Positions 12,693 through 23,838 of a DNA stretch of 64,000 nt are shown piece by piece. The stretch is taken from NCBI GenBank assembly GCA_019614645.1, contig JABWDB010000012.1, forward strand, positions 930,001 to 994,000. The letters run 5' to 3'. The position numbers and the translations under genes were made by a program. The notes under the pieces were generated by a model that was not told the DNA's origin, ran no database searches, and saw nothing but the letters and a program-made list of their open reading frames with translations. Every line of letters starts with the position of its first letter. The stretch's first letter is position 1. The DNA is from Stratiolaelaps scimitus. Taxonomy: Eukaryota > Arthropoda > Arachnida > Mesostigmata > Laelapidae.

Positions 12693-12993
12693 CTGTGGTA
12701 TTCCATTATTATATAATGAACGTATCTACGGGTTATACTCTAAGGAAAACCTGGAAATACTTCACCGACGATTTCAGATCTATTATATGGTTCGTCACCT
12801 CTACTTTTGCTTATCGTATACCAAATGGCGTTCTAGACCCGCAGCACGTTATTAACATCAGAGGAACTATCCGAGACGTCGCAAGGGGAATCGCTCCAGA
12901 AACGATACACACCGTCTTCACCAGCAAACACGGCTCAAGCGCAACAGGAATACGAGCAAACTATGACCCACTGGGGAGCCTGCTACGGTACAT
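12693..12993 (+). CDS. Candidate internal exon, unrecognised (possibly transposase remnant)
   Basis: An open frame of about 99 codons (in frame from 12695) sits between an acceptor-like site (AAAATTTACAG, ending 12692) and a strong donor (CAT followed by GTGAGT at 12994). Codon choice looks protein-like, with mixed G/C-ending codons, and only this plus-strand frame is open throughout. The C-terminal third has an amphipathic helix pattern (IRDVARGIAPETIHTVF), which loosely recalls the last helices of Tc1/mariner-type DDE transposases. No catalytic DDE/D residues or proline-rich SPDLNP-type motif is visible, so that resemblance is only a suggestion. It could equally be an exon of a host gene. 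Confidence 0.25.
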
Positions 12994-13092
12994 GTGAGTG
13001 TTTGGGACAGGGAGAGAGCTTAATTCGTTCGATGCGGGAGCTCACAAAACCAAGTGGAGTTAAATATAGAAGAAGCGAGTTATGTTTATTCA

Positions 13093-13195
13093 GGGATAGA
13101 AGTTATATTTATTCAGGGATAGAAGTTATATTTATTCAGGGATAGAAGTTATATTTATTCAGGGATAGAAGTTATATTTATTCGGGGATAGAACT
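13093..13195. repeat. Tandem array of a 23-bp unit
   Basis: The unit GGGATAGAAGTTATATTTATTCA begins at 13093, 13116, 13139 and 13162, with a partial copy at 13185. A diverged partial unit (TATGTTTATTCA) precedes the array. Copies are identical except for single substitutions at the edges, as expected for a young minisatellite. Confidence 0.95.
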
Positions 13196-13540
13196 TTGTA
13201 TGTTCTGCCCACACTAGCGCACTTACTTTTTCAATCAGTTCCAGAGCACTTTATCCGGTTTACAATATAATCTCTGCGAATTATTTTATACTTTTAGAGA
13301 TGAACCTGATTTGTTCGATCCTATTTTTTCACCATAATGATTTCTTGTCATGCTAAACCTATATACAAACTAATAATAATCAATTTCGCTAAAGCCATTT
13401 TCTGGATCATCGACGCACACATCATGTAGACTTTATACGCTTCCGAGTATAGAAATGTGCAATAGGCCCACACAAGAGAACATTTTTGATGTTACCCTTT
13501 TTATTTTTTCGACCTATTCTCAAAGCTGTTCCTCTATGTG

Positions 13541-13760
13541 GTAGGGCTCGGCATTGAACCTTCAGGTATTACTACGAGGAGATGTCGGGACCACTTTTGC
13601 TTTATTTTCAACCGTGTGTTCAACCTGGCAAAAATCCACACATAAAAAAGAAGATAAATACATCCAAAGATTCTCTTAAGCGTCTGGCATTTGAACCCTG
13701 GCCATAGAATACATCTTGAATTGCATATGCCCCTCCTGTCTAGCAATCCAAGACGACGTT
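13541..13760 (-). repeat. tRNA-derived SINE, diverged copy (family of 39203-39458)
   Basis: Read on the minus strand, this copy has a tRNA-like head containing a B-box-like GGGTTCAAATGCC. The body then matches the element at 39203-39458 in order: AGAATCTTTGGA, a TTTATCTTCTTTT-like stretch, CAGGTT, AATAAAGCAAA, GGTCCCGACA, CCTCGTAGTAATACCT, and a final GGTT block. Divergence is clearly higher than between the other two copies, so this is an older insertion. The final GCTGAGGGTCAGC end is missing or unrecognisable. Confidence 0.7.
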
Positions 13761-16328
13761 CACCACTGGATCATTTTCGCGACTTTGAGAGAGCAATTCT
13801 CAGGCGTTACGGGGTCTGTCTTAAAGATAAAATAGGCTTCCAAAAAACTGCAGCCACTAGTTCATAAGAGCCAACTGAAGTAAATACGAAGCGTCTGCGA
13901 ATAATTCCCGCAGTCGATAAATACTTTGTTTAAAACTAGCCATGAAGACGTAGTGGGGCCACGTTGCTACGTACAGCTGAAATGGAATATCGATTATGCC
14001 CAAGCTGGGCATTTCGAGCATTACAGAATATTGAACCTTAATGGCAAGGTACAAAGCATATTAGAATTACAGTTCCACTTACACTTGAGGCAGTTTTCAC
14101 AATAATATGATACCATATATGTTTGACTAACAGCGACATCATTATAAATTCCTTACAACATTAATTAAACCTACATAGTCCCCTCTTTAGTTAGCAATCA
14201 CCCAACGTTCTTGTAGAAAATTCGTTACAAGTATGTCACTGTAATTTGCGCGTAACAAACATCAACTACATGAAAACATCACACAGTGAAATATATCACA
14301 ACTTGAAAAGAGTTGACCCTGATAAGTTGAATGTTTACTGCTCTATCTCATTCCCATTACCCTGTCATCAATCTCAAATGAAGGCTTCTAGTGAATATTA
14401 TCACATCCACGATGTAATATTGTCGTCCTGAACCGAACTTTCAAGCGCATCTGCGGCCAGTTTATCATTTTCATAAACAATGTTTTAAGCCGTAACTAAT
14501 AACAAACATTGAGTTTGTGATTAATCTGAATTACGCAGAAACGTGAGTCTGATCTTGAGAACAGCACCGAGAAACGTTGGTGGAGGACAGAATAAATGGA
14601 ACCAATTGTTGATATTTTTCGACCAATGAAGAAGAAGAAATCGTTGTCGTGGATATCATTGACTATTTCATGACAATAACAATACTAATGATTCGTATAG
14701 ATGCTGTTGTTGTTGTAGTTCTTGTGATGCTCCGTAGTGTAGGTGAAAACGAATAGCGAAACTCGCTAAAGATAAAGAGAACCGCCACGATATAGTGGTA
14801 TCTATCGAAGTCGCTTTCGCTATCAAAGACCTTGAAAACATCAAATAAACGGTCGATATTGTGGCGGTGCGCTAAATTTACGCTATTCACATCTGTCAAA
14901 GACATACGGGCGCTCGTAAATACGGAAAGTTTTACAACTACATTTGATTGATAGGATAATTACTTTCACTGCTAATTTTACTGTTTAATATTTGTACCGT
15001 ATGTATTCAACTGGCCTTATCGACAACTATCGAACTGTTGAAATGAACTGAGAAAAGCTTCTTGGTGACCGCTGCAGTTCAACTACGACCTTAGTAACAA
15101 AAGCGTTTACATGGCACATAATGAAACTATGGGGTATGTTCTACCCTGCGAATCAATCACCCTATATATATACATATATATATACACGAATGACACAACT
15201 AGTTACAGAATATATAATCTTTTATTATATTTCTTGTTGTGTCAAAAATCCCATCCATCATTGATTAGGATATCATTACTATGGTTACTCACAATCAGCA
15301 CCCCCCAAAGTATCAGATCTTCGGGGCGTTTTTACTTTTGTAAAGATTGGCTTAAATATAAATTTAAGTCATTTCCATTGGGTTGCACATACCCAACCGT
15401 CGGCACAAGTTGTATTTGTAAACAATGATAATAGTAGTGGCAATCATAATAATGCGTGTTTTACAGTTGGTTGTCGATTCAAACTTCATTCGTTGACAAC
15501 TTCTACGCTTTAAAGATACAATTATAGCAACACAGCGAAATTATCACAAAAACGCGCACAAATAAGAACAGGTTAGTTGTACAATTAATAAGACAAATAA
15601 CAATTTGTACACAGAGTGCTAGGAATACTGATGCGTTTATATTTACTAACATATATAGAATGGGTCCATGGTGTTTCGTTCGCACTAGAGGCGTTCGCTA
15701 ACAGCATAGCCGTCGGGCAGCCCTGTATGAATCAATCTGCCTTGAAAAAATGAGTCAGTCAATTCTGTAATTCAAACTGTAGATCTTTTAAGTAATCATT
15801 ATCAGTATTATCGTATGATTGCAAGCTAAATGGGGTTTCAGCGGTTCAGGATTTCGTGCAAAATTCGGCCCCTTAGAAAATCCATCCAGCTTTATCTGCC
15901 GATCTTAAGAAAATATCACGTTCACATACATAGTCTGGTGTACATATGCTGACAATAACATAATAGCAGTGTTAACACTACTCATATTATCAGCACTTGG
16001 TTGTGTTTTTCTTGTCTCAGCTGCGACGGCCTTCACTCCAGATATTGTTGTTATCTTACTTGTATGAATATTTGATGGCGAAATTATGATATCGTGTGAA
16101 GATGGAACCGTCGCCGAAAAGGGTGCTAGATAAAATTTCGTGTAAGTTTCGTTGAGTCCTAACACCAAGTCTACACCTAACAGGCCGAACCATAGTACAT
16201 GTGGATTGAGAGAGCCTGACGATTGTGCTATTTCGTTTGTTCTGTTTGTTGGACCTCGTATTTATTTATCCCCAAGAGTTTGTAAAAAAGGAATATCATT
16301 GCATCTCATATATGTCTGTGCATGGCGT
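13761..16328. other. AT-rich stretch, no supported gene
   Basis: Nothing here has splice or family support. There is an imperfect TA tract at about 15162-15185. Open frames of 60-105 codons occur on both strands with no recognisable domain. It may hold the 3' untranslated region of the ACBD5 gene at its right edge. Confidence 0.4.
16261..16266 (-). terminator. Possible polyadenylation signal for the ACBD5 gene
   Basis: AATAAA on the minus strand, about 440 bases beyond the ACBD5 stop. Two nearer ATTAAA variants fall inside the TAA-rich repeat at 16329-16400. Which one is used cannot be told from sequence. Confidence 0.25.
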
Positions 16329-16530
16329 AATAGAGTGTCCTTTAATAATAATAATATTTAATACGCCACGTAATAGAGTGTCCTTTAATAATAATAATAA
16401 TAATATTTAATACGCCACGTAATAGAGTGTCCTTTTTTTATCGATACCGATAATTGTAATGTGTTATCAGTACCGATAATTGCAATGTGTTATCAATACT
16501 GATAATTGCAATGTGTTATTGTACTTCACC
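16329..16530. repeat. Two adjacent tandem repeats in the ACBD5 3' region
   Basis: First, a unit of about 50 bases (CGTAATAGAGTGTCCTTTAA, then TAA repeats, TTTAATACGCCA) occurs twice with a partial third copy at 16329-16440. Next, a 26-base unit (TATCGATACCGATAATTGTA followed by ATGTGT) occurs three times at 16440-16520 with a few substitutions. The two arrays touch, and both would lie in or just beyond the 3' UTR of the minus-strand gene. Confidence 0.85.
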
Positions 16531-16705
16531 GGAGTGCACATGATAATCATCGATCACATTCTATTGCTGGCGACGGCTAGATCTGTCTTCACATGAAAGC
16601 AGATTCACATTAATTTTTGACAAATCGTTGCTGTTTGCTGATGGGGTGTTGTGCGGTACACGACGATGCAAACAAACTCGAAATATGATTACTAGTAATG
16701 TTTGT

Positions 16706-17779
16706 TTACTTTAGACGGAGCTGCACACGCAATCTCCTTCGACGTAAAAGGTACAACACGAATTGCACGAGCAGAGGCCAGAAGAGGATCGCTGCAAGGA
16801 CATGCGGCTGGACCCCGCCTAGCAGAGTCCAACCACTGCCCCGTCGGCGTTCTTGTAACGTCCGCTCGAGGTTATCGAGACGTCGGATAACCTCGTCCAT
16901 AGTGTACTGCAGACGTACGACGGCATACGACAGGTTGTCGACGGGTTGAACCCTGCTGGATGCGCCGGCGTGGCTAGGTTGACGGCCTCCGCCACTTGCC
17001 ATTGCTACTGAAGAGGACCCTCCAGCCGGAAGGCCCAAAGCGTCGCCCGTGACCCAGCCCCCCGACGCCCCCCCCGGAAATGGGTCTCGATTCGAGCCCA
17101 TGTACGGAGCGATGGGCGGCGGGGGACAGCTGTTTGGGTCACCGCCGCCAGCCTTGATGATGTGATTGTTGTTGTTGTTGTTGTTCTTCATGTTCTGATA
17201 TTGAACTGAGCGGCCGTTGACAATTTCAGCTTGCTCAGGGCTGTCTCTGTGGTCGTCCTCTATATGATTGAACGTATCCGAGTATTCCTCGCCGTCCGTG
17301 TCATGCTCGCCGTCGAGCTTTTCGATGTCGTCTTCGGAATGACGTCCAGCATCTTCCGTCGCATTGCCACCGCCAGCAAGCTTGCGTAACTCGTCTGGAA
17401 CGTTGTCGAGGTACGTAACGTCGCCGAACAGCGGCCGAAACAAGGCGATGTGCTTTGGTTCGGAGTACGATAGTGCCTCTTTCACCTCTTCCGGGGTGGC
17501 GTTGCGCTGAAGTTGCTTGATCGTCGAAGCAAACTCGGTGACATACTTCTCCATGGCCTCCTCCTTCGCCATCGAGCCAAGGCCATTCCACGCGTCATAT
17601 TTGGCCCGGCCAACGACATCCCAAAACGATGGCCGCGAACCCCTGCACGGACCTTCTGTCGCTTGCTTATAATGTGAATAGAATGACAGCTGCATAACGT
17701 ACGGTGGCTGGAAGCTGCCATTTTTTGGCAGACTCCGAATAATCTGTACAGCGGCGTTGAATTGGTCTTCGACTGACAT
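16706..17779 (-). CDS. ACBD5: Acyl-CoA-binding domain protein 5-like, tail-anchored
   Basis: Single uninterrupted frame of 357 codons from ATG at 17779. Residues 4-90 form an ACBP domain with the conserved acyl-CoA site: FYSHYKQATEGPC (33-45), RP at 49-50, and D54 through AW at 63-64. An acidic segment follows with an FFAT-like core EYSDTFN (165-171), which in ACBD5 proteins binds VAP on the ER. Residues 199-280 are low complexity (seven Asn, then Gly/Pro/Ser). A coiled coil spans about 286-312. A hydrophobic anchor (about 323-345) and a tail RRRRLRVQLRLK form the C-terminus. This is the order in ACBD5, a peroxisomal tail-anchored protein that tethers peroxisomes to the ER and binds very-long-chain acyl-CoA. 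The frame stays open upstream to a Met at 17968, but the ACBP domain begins directly at MSVEDQF, so I prefer 17779. Vertebrate ACBD4 is the alternative; invertebrates usually have one such gene. The lack of introns in the coding part is notable. Confidence 0.95.
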   Translation of the reverse strand: MSVEDQFNAAVQIIRSLPKNGSFQPPYVMQLSFYSHYKQATEGPCRGSRPSFWDVVGRAKYDAWNGLGSMAKEEAMEKYVTEFASTIKQLQRNATPEEVKEALSYSEPKHIALFRPLFGDVTYLDNVPDELRKLAGGGNATEDAGRHSEDDIEKLDGEHDTDGEEYSDTFNHIEDDHRDSPEQAEIVNGRSVQYQNMKNNNNNNNHIIKAGGGDPNSCPPPPIAPYMGSNRDPFPGGASGGWVTGDALGLPAGGSSSVAMASGGGRQPSHAGASSRVQPVDNLSYAVVRLQYTMDEVIRRLDNLERTLQERRRGSGWTLLGGVQPHVLAAILFWPLLVQFVLYLLRRRRLRVQLRLK

Positions 17780-18600
17780 CTTGCGCCAGGGCGATTGTAG
17801 GACAGCAACAAGTAGGGTCAAGGGTGACTCCAAGTATTTCGTGACGTTTGTGGGTGCAACAACGCAACGAAGGTTAGCGTTAGTCGATTGTGAGCGAAGT
17901 AGTGGTAAGAGTAGCGCCCTGTACAATAGATGCCGTGTCTGCCAACGGATTACTGAACGTCGAAACACTTTGACTTCCTTGTAGAGGACGTTGTGTAAAG
18001 GTGGTCAGTGAAAGGAGGACAACAACACTTTTTGCCGGAACTCCGCTTAGCAACAAGGAAAATTTGTTCTTGAAAAAAGGGCCCAGACGAATTTTAAATC
18101 ACATATCCGTCCATCAAATATCACTGCCACCTTTATTCATTTCCTCGTAGTAGTTTTCTTCTTTGTTTTGCCGTTGTTCATCACTTTTACGGATCGCAAG
18201 TGATTTCCACGAACTTTATTTAGCACCGGGATTAGGCAAATCAATGATTCCTCTATATTTGAAGGGTCTGTTCGTTGTTGGTGGACAACGCCAAGGGTTA
18301 TTTTGTTTTGATGAGCACGGCAACCCTAGCAATAATTGACCGCCTTTGGTTCGACACTCGGCTATTATTCACGTTGAATCGTCGGCAATCGTAAGCCGGC
18401 AGACAGTCGCGGTGTTAGCGGAGCACCGGTATCGGAGACAATCTCTCATTAACTCAACACTAACAACAAACTCCCAGTCCCACCATCCTGCTGCCTTGGT
18501 TTGTGCAGGGGATGATACATCCGTTAGGTTACTGATGTTACAGCACGCATACACTGTCCTTGTCACCACCACGAGTGGCGCTCAATGGAATTGACTAAAA
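17780..18600 (-). promoter_or_regulatory. Probable ACBD5 5' UTR and promoter region
   Basis: This lies upstream of the ACBD5 start and has no credible conserved ORF of its own. Overlapping frames on both strands have no recognisable domain. I cannot place a TATA box or transcription start. The assignment rests on position only. Confidence 0.35.
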
Positions 18601-18846
18601 CCGCATCGAGGGCACATACAACGCACAGCTGCTCATCACCCTCTCGCCAAATCATTGTATCACACCACGTCGAACAGGTAGTAGACTCCTCGGCCTCACT
18701 GTCACTCGCGGCAGTGTGCGGTCAAACAATACACAGTGTCGAATCACGGGCGACACATGATCCACAATCAGGATACGACCTGGAGACTATCTGGCTTAGT
18801 CCACAAACACCCCCATACACATACACGCACACAGACGCACTCACTG

Positions 18847-18871
18847 CGGCTGCTGCTGCTGTTGCAGCAGC
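18847..18871. repeat. CTG/CAG palindromic triplet repeat, copy A
   Basis: GGCTGCTGCTGCTGTTGCAG runs into CAGCC, so CTG repeats face CAG repeats and fold into a hairpin. A near-identical copy lies about 200 bases away at 19056-19084. Confidence 0.85.
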
Positions 18872-19055
18872 CCTGTTCTACTAAAGTGGAGCCTTCTCCG
18901 GTACAAGGGTGCTGACTGATACCACCCGACAAGCTGCTACCACACAGCAGCTGTATAGCAGGCGACCAAGGGGTTCAGCATTCGTCGTCACCCGTTCGCT
19001 ATCTATCGCAACGAATGGGACGCCATCTTGGAGACGTTGACGTCGCAGACGAAGT

Positions 19056-19084
19056 TGTTGCTGCTGCTGCTGCTGTTGCAGCAG
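19056..19084. repeat. CTG/CAG palindromic triplet repeat, copy B
   Basis: GTTGTTGCTGCTGCTGCTG followed by TTGCAGCAGC is the same motif as at 18847, with one more CTG. Two independent short tracts with the same CTG-TTG-CAG layout suggest a local duplication or conserved structure. Confidence 0.8.
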
Positions 19085-19610
19085 CAAAACGCAACGTCTA
19101 CTGCCGTGGCGATCACTCGCGCGGTGCTATCCTGGGGATGGACGCTGAGTGTTTCTTTCGTACTGCCCTTTGTAGCCACTTGCCGTTACAGGTAGCTGTT
19201 ACCTCTCGCCAGACAATTGCCTGCCACGGTGTGATGCTGCTGGTGATGGTTGTGAGCGCGAAAATCCGTCAGCGGGCGCCGGGTCTTTTGCGAGAGGATA
19301 TAGTTGTGGGACAGAACGTCTATACCACCTGCGCACCAGCTCCGCTCGTTTTTAGTTCTCGCTCACGGTGACGGTGACAACAGCAGCGGTGGCGGCGGCG
19401 GCGGCGAGAGGTACCGCAACAGGAACGTCTTTCGGCTTTGCTGTGCCACTTTCGCATCGAGGCATCCAACCGTCACATGAATGGCAACACATACACAAAC
19501 ATCGATGCATAAACAGGCGCTCACTCGAGGTGAAGAGCATCAAACCAGTGATAGATATCTATGTAACAGCTGAGAGAAATAAAACACCGGAGCACCATAG
19601 CTAAGCGGCA

Positions 19611-22226
19611 CAGGGCTCTGTCAGGATGATTGTTATGAGACAACGATGCGGCTGTGAGTCGGGGGAGGGAAGGAAGGAACGAGCCCACGCATGAGAGCTA
19701 CTTGGTTGTAGGTTGGAGTGCACTTCGATTTGGTTGACTGGTCCACCTCTGAGCAACAGGGATGGTACTGGACGTTAAATTATATATTAGAAGAGCAAGA
19801 GTCGAGGAGAATTGTATATTGCTAACAGAGTGGCTGGATAATTATCCAGCACTGAAATAGAGCTGGCTCTCTCAACGAAGAATCGTTGGTAGATTCAGAT
19901 AATAATCTCAACTCAGTAGAACGAATATTCGCTACGAAATTATCTTCCACATGCTGATCAGAGATTCCAATCGTTGTCAATACGTCTGTGGGATCCCCGA
20001 TCGATTTAAAATACTGTGTATGTTCATTGCGGTGGCAAACAAAACAAATCTCAGAAAGGGTCTATGTTAAACTAAGCACACATTAGGATCGTCGAGTACA
20101 AGAGAAGTTACTGTACGGTTATGTACAAATTTTACAGCAATTGCCTATTCCAACACGATTATTTCGATTTTGTTCCGAAAGTTCCCTTTTCTCTCATTTA
20201 CTGCAGCTTCCTTTCTTAGATCGAATATGACAAATTCAGAGACTTCTGTCAGATGCCGAATCTCAGACCTCGCTGATAGAGAGTTCCCAGCTTAGCCATC
20301 AGCTCACGGACGCCAGGTTAATTGTACAGTCTCTATAATCATTGTAAAGACGTCTATAAACGGACAGTTGCCAACGATCAAACCTCTAACTGGCACTGTA
20401 ACACGTGGCGCGGGATGTAAAGATATATATGCAACAAAGTGTCCCTGCATCGTAACTCGAATACGTGAGTTAGATCTAATGTTTAAGGTGTAGCCAACGA
20501 ACGTTAGGCGTGGAGACTAACTTTCCAGGTTTGTGGTCCATGTACGCAGCAGAGCTAGGCAAAGTTTCTGTAGTTCGCAGTATCGTTACGGATGATTGCA
20601 TCCGAGTTCACGCTGAGGAACGAAGGCTACTATATTTCGGCCTTTGGAGTAACGGCTGCTGAGTCGGTAGATGACTGTTTAAAAGTAGAGTTCCGAAGTT
20701 TTAAACAGAGGTAATAGACCACCTTCCCATGCTTTACTACCACACTCAGGGGAGGCCAAATTGTGTCGTCATAACCGAGCTAGCAGCATCTGCGCAGGCC
20801 TTTCCTTCTTGCGTTGTTTGGTTGAAGGCAATTCACGACAATCATGCCATTTGGTGTCCCACTGAGTCCCGGGAGCTCAAGCTGCTAAACGAACGAGGGT
20901 GGAGCAGCCTCTATATCGGCGGCAATATGAATACACAATGCAAGCAGTCGCACGCGATAAATTTAACATTCCAAAAAGACAAAATCAACAAGTTTATCAG
21001 ACATTTCAGCTAAAAGACAGAATTACACTCTCGGGTAGCTAATTAAGGTCGAACGCAAGGTTCGACTCCCGTTAAATATGTTATTAGAATATTAGGGGTA
21101 GAATTGTGTCATCTCAGGCGATGGGCAATGAATAATTAGGAAGAGGTAGAGTTCCATCGATCCATCCATGTTCCCATTGGATCATTTCATTACTCTTTAT
21201 ACAATGTAACCCCATAACGTTTCTTTTGTTTTCTTGGTTCAGCTTTGCAAGTAATTACCCCCTGCGCAGCTCCCACATCGACATATGACGAAAGTCATCA
21301 ACCAGTTCCACAACAACAGAGATCGGATCCGGCAAACAGAGGACCAGTCCATCTGGTTGCTGTGAGTTGCAAGGTAATTGAAGGAATTATCTCCAAATAA
21401 ATTGTCACAATGCGACAGGGCCTCCTCTAAGCGAAACAGTTCTCGTACAGGCAAGGACACTCCACTATAGATTGTCTATTGAACTTCTTGAACAGTGCGT
21501 CCCTCGAAACAACAATCAAATGAAGGCAACGCCCTCGGTGGCAACAACAACAACACCACGTCTTCCCAAATGACATTTGCAATAATAATAAATACAATGT
21601 TTCGCTCACTTCTTGTGTCATTCAACCTCGCGAGGAGGGCATCGCCATTGCACTGGTCCGTTTTTATCGCTGGTATACGAACCGTCGTGACCCCGACTTA
21701 ATTATAATTGATATTACCAAAGTAATTGTTTCCAACGATATAGCCTTTGCTGTCCACACTCCTCAACGAGAAAACTATTGCTTCGATATTAATGTTGTTG
21801 AGATGTTGCGTCATAGAGAACCCTTTGCACAAATTTTGGTTTGTTCGGGCTAGCCGTCTCCACATTAAAGGAAATTTAATATACATCCAGTACTCGGAAA
21901 AGTATCATGTATGTCTATATGACATATATGTCTGATACAGGAAGAGGTTGTAATAATGGTTCAAAGACCCCTGTTAAATGCCCTTCGAATCCAATTTAGT
22001 AACAGATGGAGTGACACTGAGGGTGTGTGTACTTGAGACAGCTACGAGAACCGATGAACAAGAACACGTTCCTGTCTAATGTGATAACCTACCATTGATA
22101 TAAACGAATATTGCCAAAATCGAATTTGCCGTTATTTATTAGAGCAAACCACTTGAGAGATAGGGATTTAACATGACCTCAATTCAACCGGGGGGAAGGA
22201 CCAGAAGCCGAGGCTCATGGCGGACG
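19611..22226. other. Stretch without supported gene
   Basis: No gene recognised. A plus-strand frame at 20729-21013 (94 codons) starts with a real ATG but has no recognisable motif. A tRNA B-box-like GGTTCGACTCCC occurs at about 21058-21069 and may mark a decayed SINE. Confidence 0.35.
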
Positions 22227-22296
22227 CTCATCCAACTGCAGGCCCAGAGCAGGACTAGAGTTGGCCGCCGCCTGTTAGGGCAAAGCCAACTCTAGT
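22227..22296 (+). repeat. 70-bp dispersed repeat, copy 2 (pair at 1104)
   Basis: This aligns gap-free with 1104-1173. It carries a perfect 11-bp inverted repeat, CTAGAGTTGGC (22255-22265) with GCCAACTCTAG (22285-22295), and ends CTAGT exactly where the other copy does. Upstream of CTCATCC the two copies diverge. Confidence 0.6.
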
Positions 22297-23767
22297 TTTC
22301 CCTTATTGTTGAGAAATGTGCCCAACATAAAGCTGCACATATTTCCAGCAACTGAGATTTTCTTAACATCAGCGAGGGACGGCGTCGCTTACTCGAGCAA
22401 TGCGACCGCGGAGAAGGCTGAATATAATAAATCTATTATTATCAAGGATAGAGTAGACGCCACTCGTCTTCCTCATTCAGATGTCTCTTTATTCTTAAGG
22501 GATTCCAATTGCCTACCACAATAGAATATAGCAAACGTTGAGAATATTCATATATTACTCGCGACATTCTACCGGTTATCCTAATGAATTCTTATCTCAC
22601 ATAGATCACCAGCCTGAATCTTAGCATAAACAAAGATGCAATTTTTTGCGTTTAAACGCATGATATTATAACTCATATATTAGACGGGTATGCTTATACA
22701 GATCTTACACATACGCTTTGATACACAAAACTAATTTCGAATTATGATCAATCTGTCAAACGTCCAAGGCTCATCACATGTATCGTGTACATCGACGTTA
22801 ATAGTAATGCAGAGTGCGCCTAAGCCGATATACGCAGTTTATACATTTATGATCCTTAATGTAATGTCTGTACGTTTGACTGCATGTATGACTTCAAAAG
22901 ATTATTCAAGATAACTGAAAGTTACACACATCTGTCTGTACTCATACAATTGCTATAGCCATTACATGGTGTATCGAGAACCACTCGACTTTTAAGGAAT
23001 TGACGTAAGGTCAGTCGGTGAAAAACTCCCGAGGGAGCACTTCTTTGTTTGAGTCAATAGGAACCAATCGTAAATTTTTATTTTATTTATCAGTGGGATC
23101 TGCTTGTGAGAAACAGTAACCGCGAACTGTCGTGTCAAGTACGCTGGATACATATACACATTGCTTCCATTTGATCCGACGTCATACATGAGCCTGAGTG
23201 AATACTGGACCTCCTGGCTTCGAGAACCTACCGTAAAAGTAAAAATATTCTCATGCGTCTCGTAGGGACTTCATCTTAGGAGACAAAAGCGCCCTCGTGA
23301 AACATTCCTAAAATTTCAGGCTGACTCTACGGTCGCAAGACATCCTGCATATTGCCTGCATATCTAAGTTGCTATTTATCGAACTTTGGTGCTAGCGCTG
23401 ATCACCTAACGGCTTTTAACTTCGCTATTGCAGCGACCGCAGAGTTCAATGAGTCGTGTTCGCTAGGCAGGGGGTCTGTTGTTTACTAGCGAATATATGC
23501 CTGAGTGAATTAATGGAAATCCTTGCAAAGGATTAACAACATCGCTGCTACTCATAGTATAAAGCAAAGCTCAGAAACAGGTAAAATCACGTCCGTAGTA
23601 GAATGACAAGATGCATAGAGAATATGCAGACCTGAACGTGACATTTTTGCACACTAATAGTATTTGCGAAGAATAAGGGCATTACTTGTTTGATAAAAAA
23701 TATCATTCAATTTTCAATTGTTGCGGTCGCCTCATCCTCTCAGTTTTAGACTGAGACCGTCCAAGCT

Positions 23768-23838
23768 CGGGCTAGAACCTGTGATCTCGCGGTTTCTAAG
23801 AGCCAGGGATTGCCGTTTAGCCACGCAAGCTGCAGCTT
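23768..23838 (-). repeat. tRNA-like SINE head or tRNA pseudogene
   Basis: On the minus strand there is an A-box-like TGGCTAAACGG, an anticodon-arm-like CCTGGCTCTTAGAAACC and a B-box-like GGTTCTAGCCC in the right order and spacing for a tRNA of about 70 bases. Acceptor-stem pairing is poor, and both boxes deviate from the consensus. I take it as a decayed tRNA-derived repeat, not a working gene. Confidence 0.4.

Larger units (their letters stand above)
18601..19610. other. GC-rich island with CTG/CAG hairpin repeats
   Basis: Composition rises clearly above the AT-rich surroundings, with many CpG dinucleotides. Several overlapping frames stay open (for example 18585-18884 and 19015-19371, plus), but their polyalanine runs come from the triplet repeat. 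It may be a shared upstream regulatory region, a 5' exon of a plus-strand gene, or distal ACBD5 promoter. A short GGC/GGT triplet run at about 19388-19408 adds to the low complexity. Confidence 0.4.

Noticed and set aside
16698..16949. Plus-strand frames over the 3' end of the ACBD5 gene
   Set aside because: They are antisense shadows of a clearly conserved minus-strand coding region.
17780..17968. N-terminal extension of ACBD5 to the Met at 17968
   Set aside because: The extra 63 residues have no ACBD5 counterpart, and the ACBP domain starts right at the 17779 Met.
18585..19371. Polyalanine-containing plus-strand ORFs
   Set aside because: The alanines come from CTG/GCT triplet repeats in a GC-rich island; length is explained by a scarcity of stops.
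21045..21075. Possible tRNA from a GGTTCGACTCCC B box
   Set aside because: No matching A box or cloverleaf could be folded around it.
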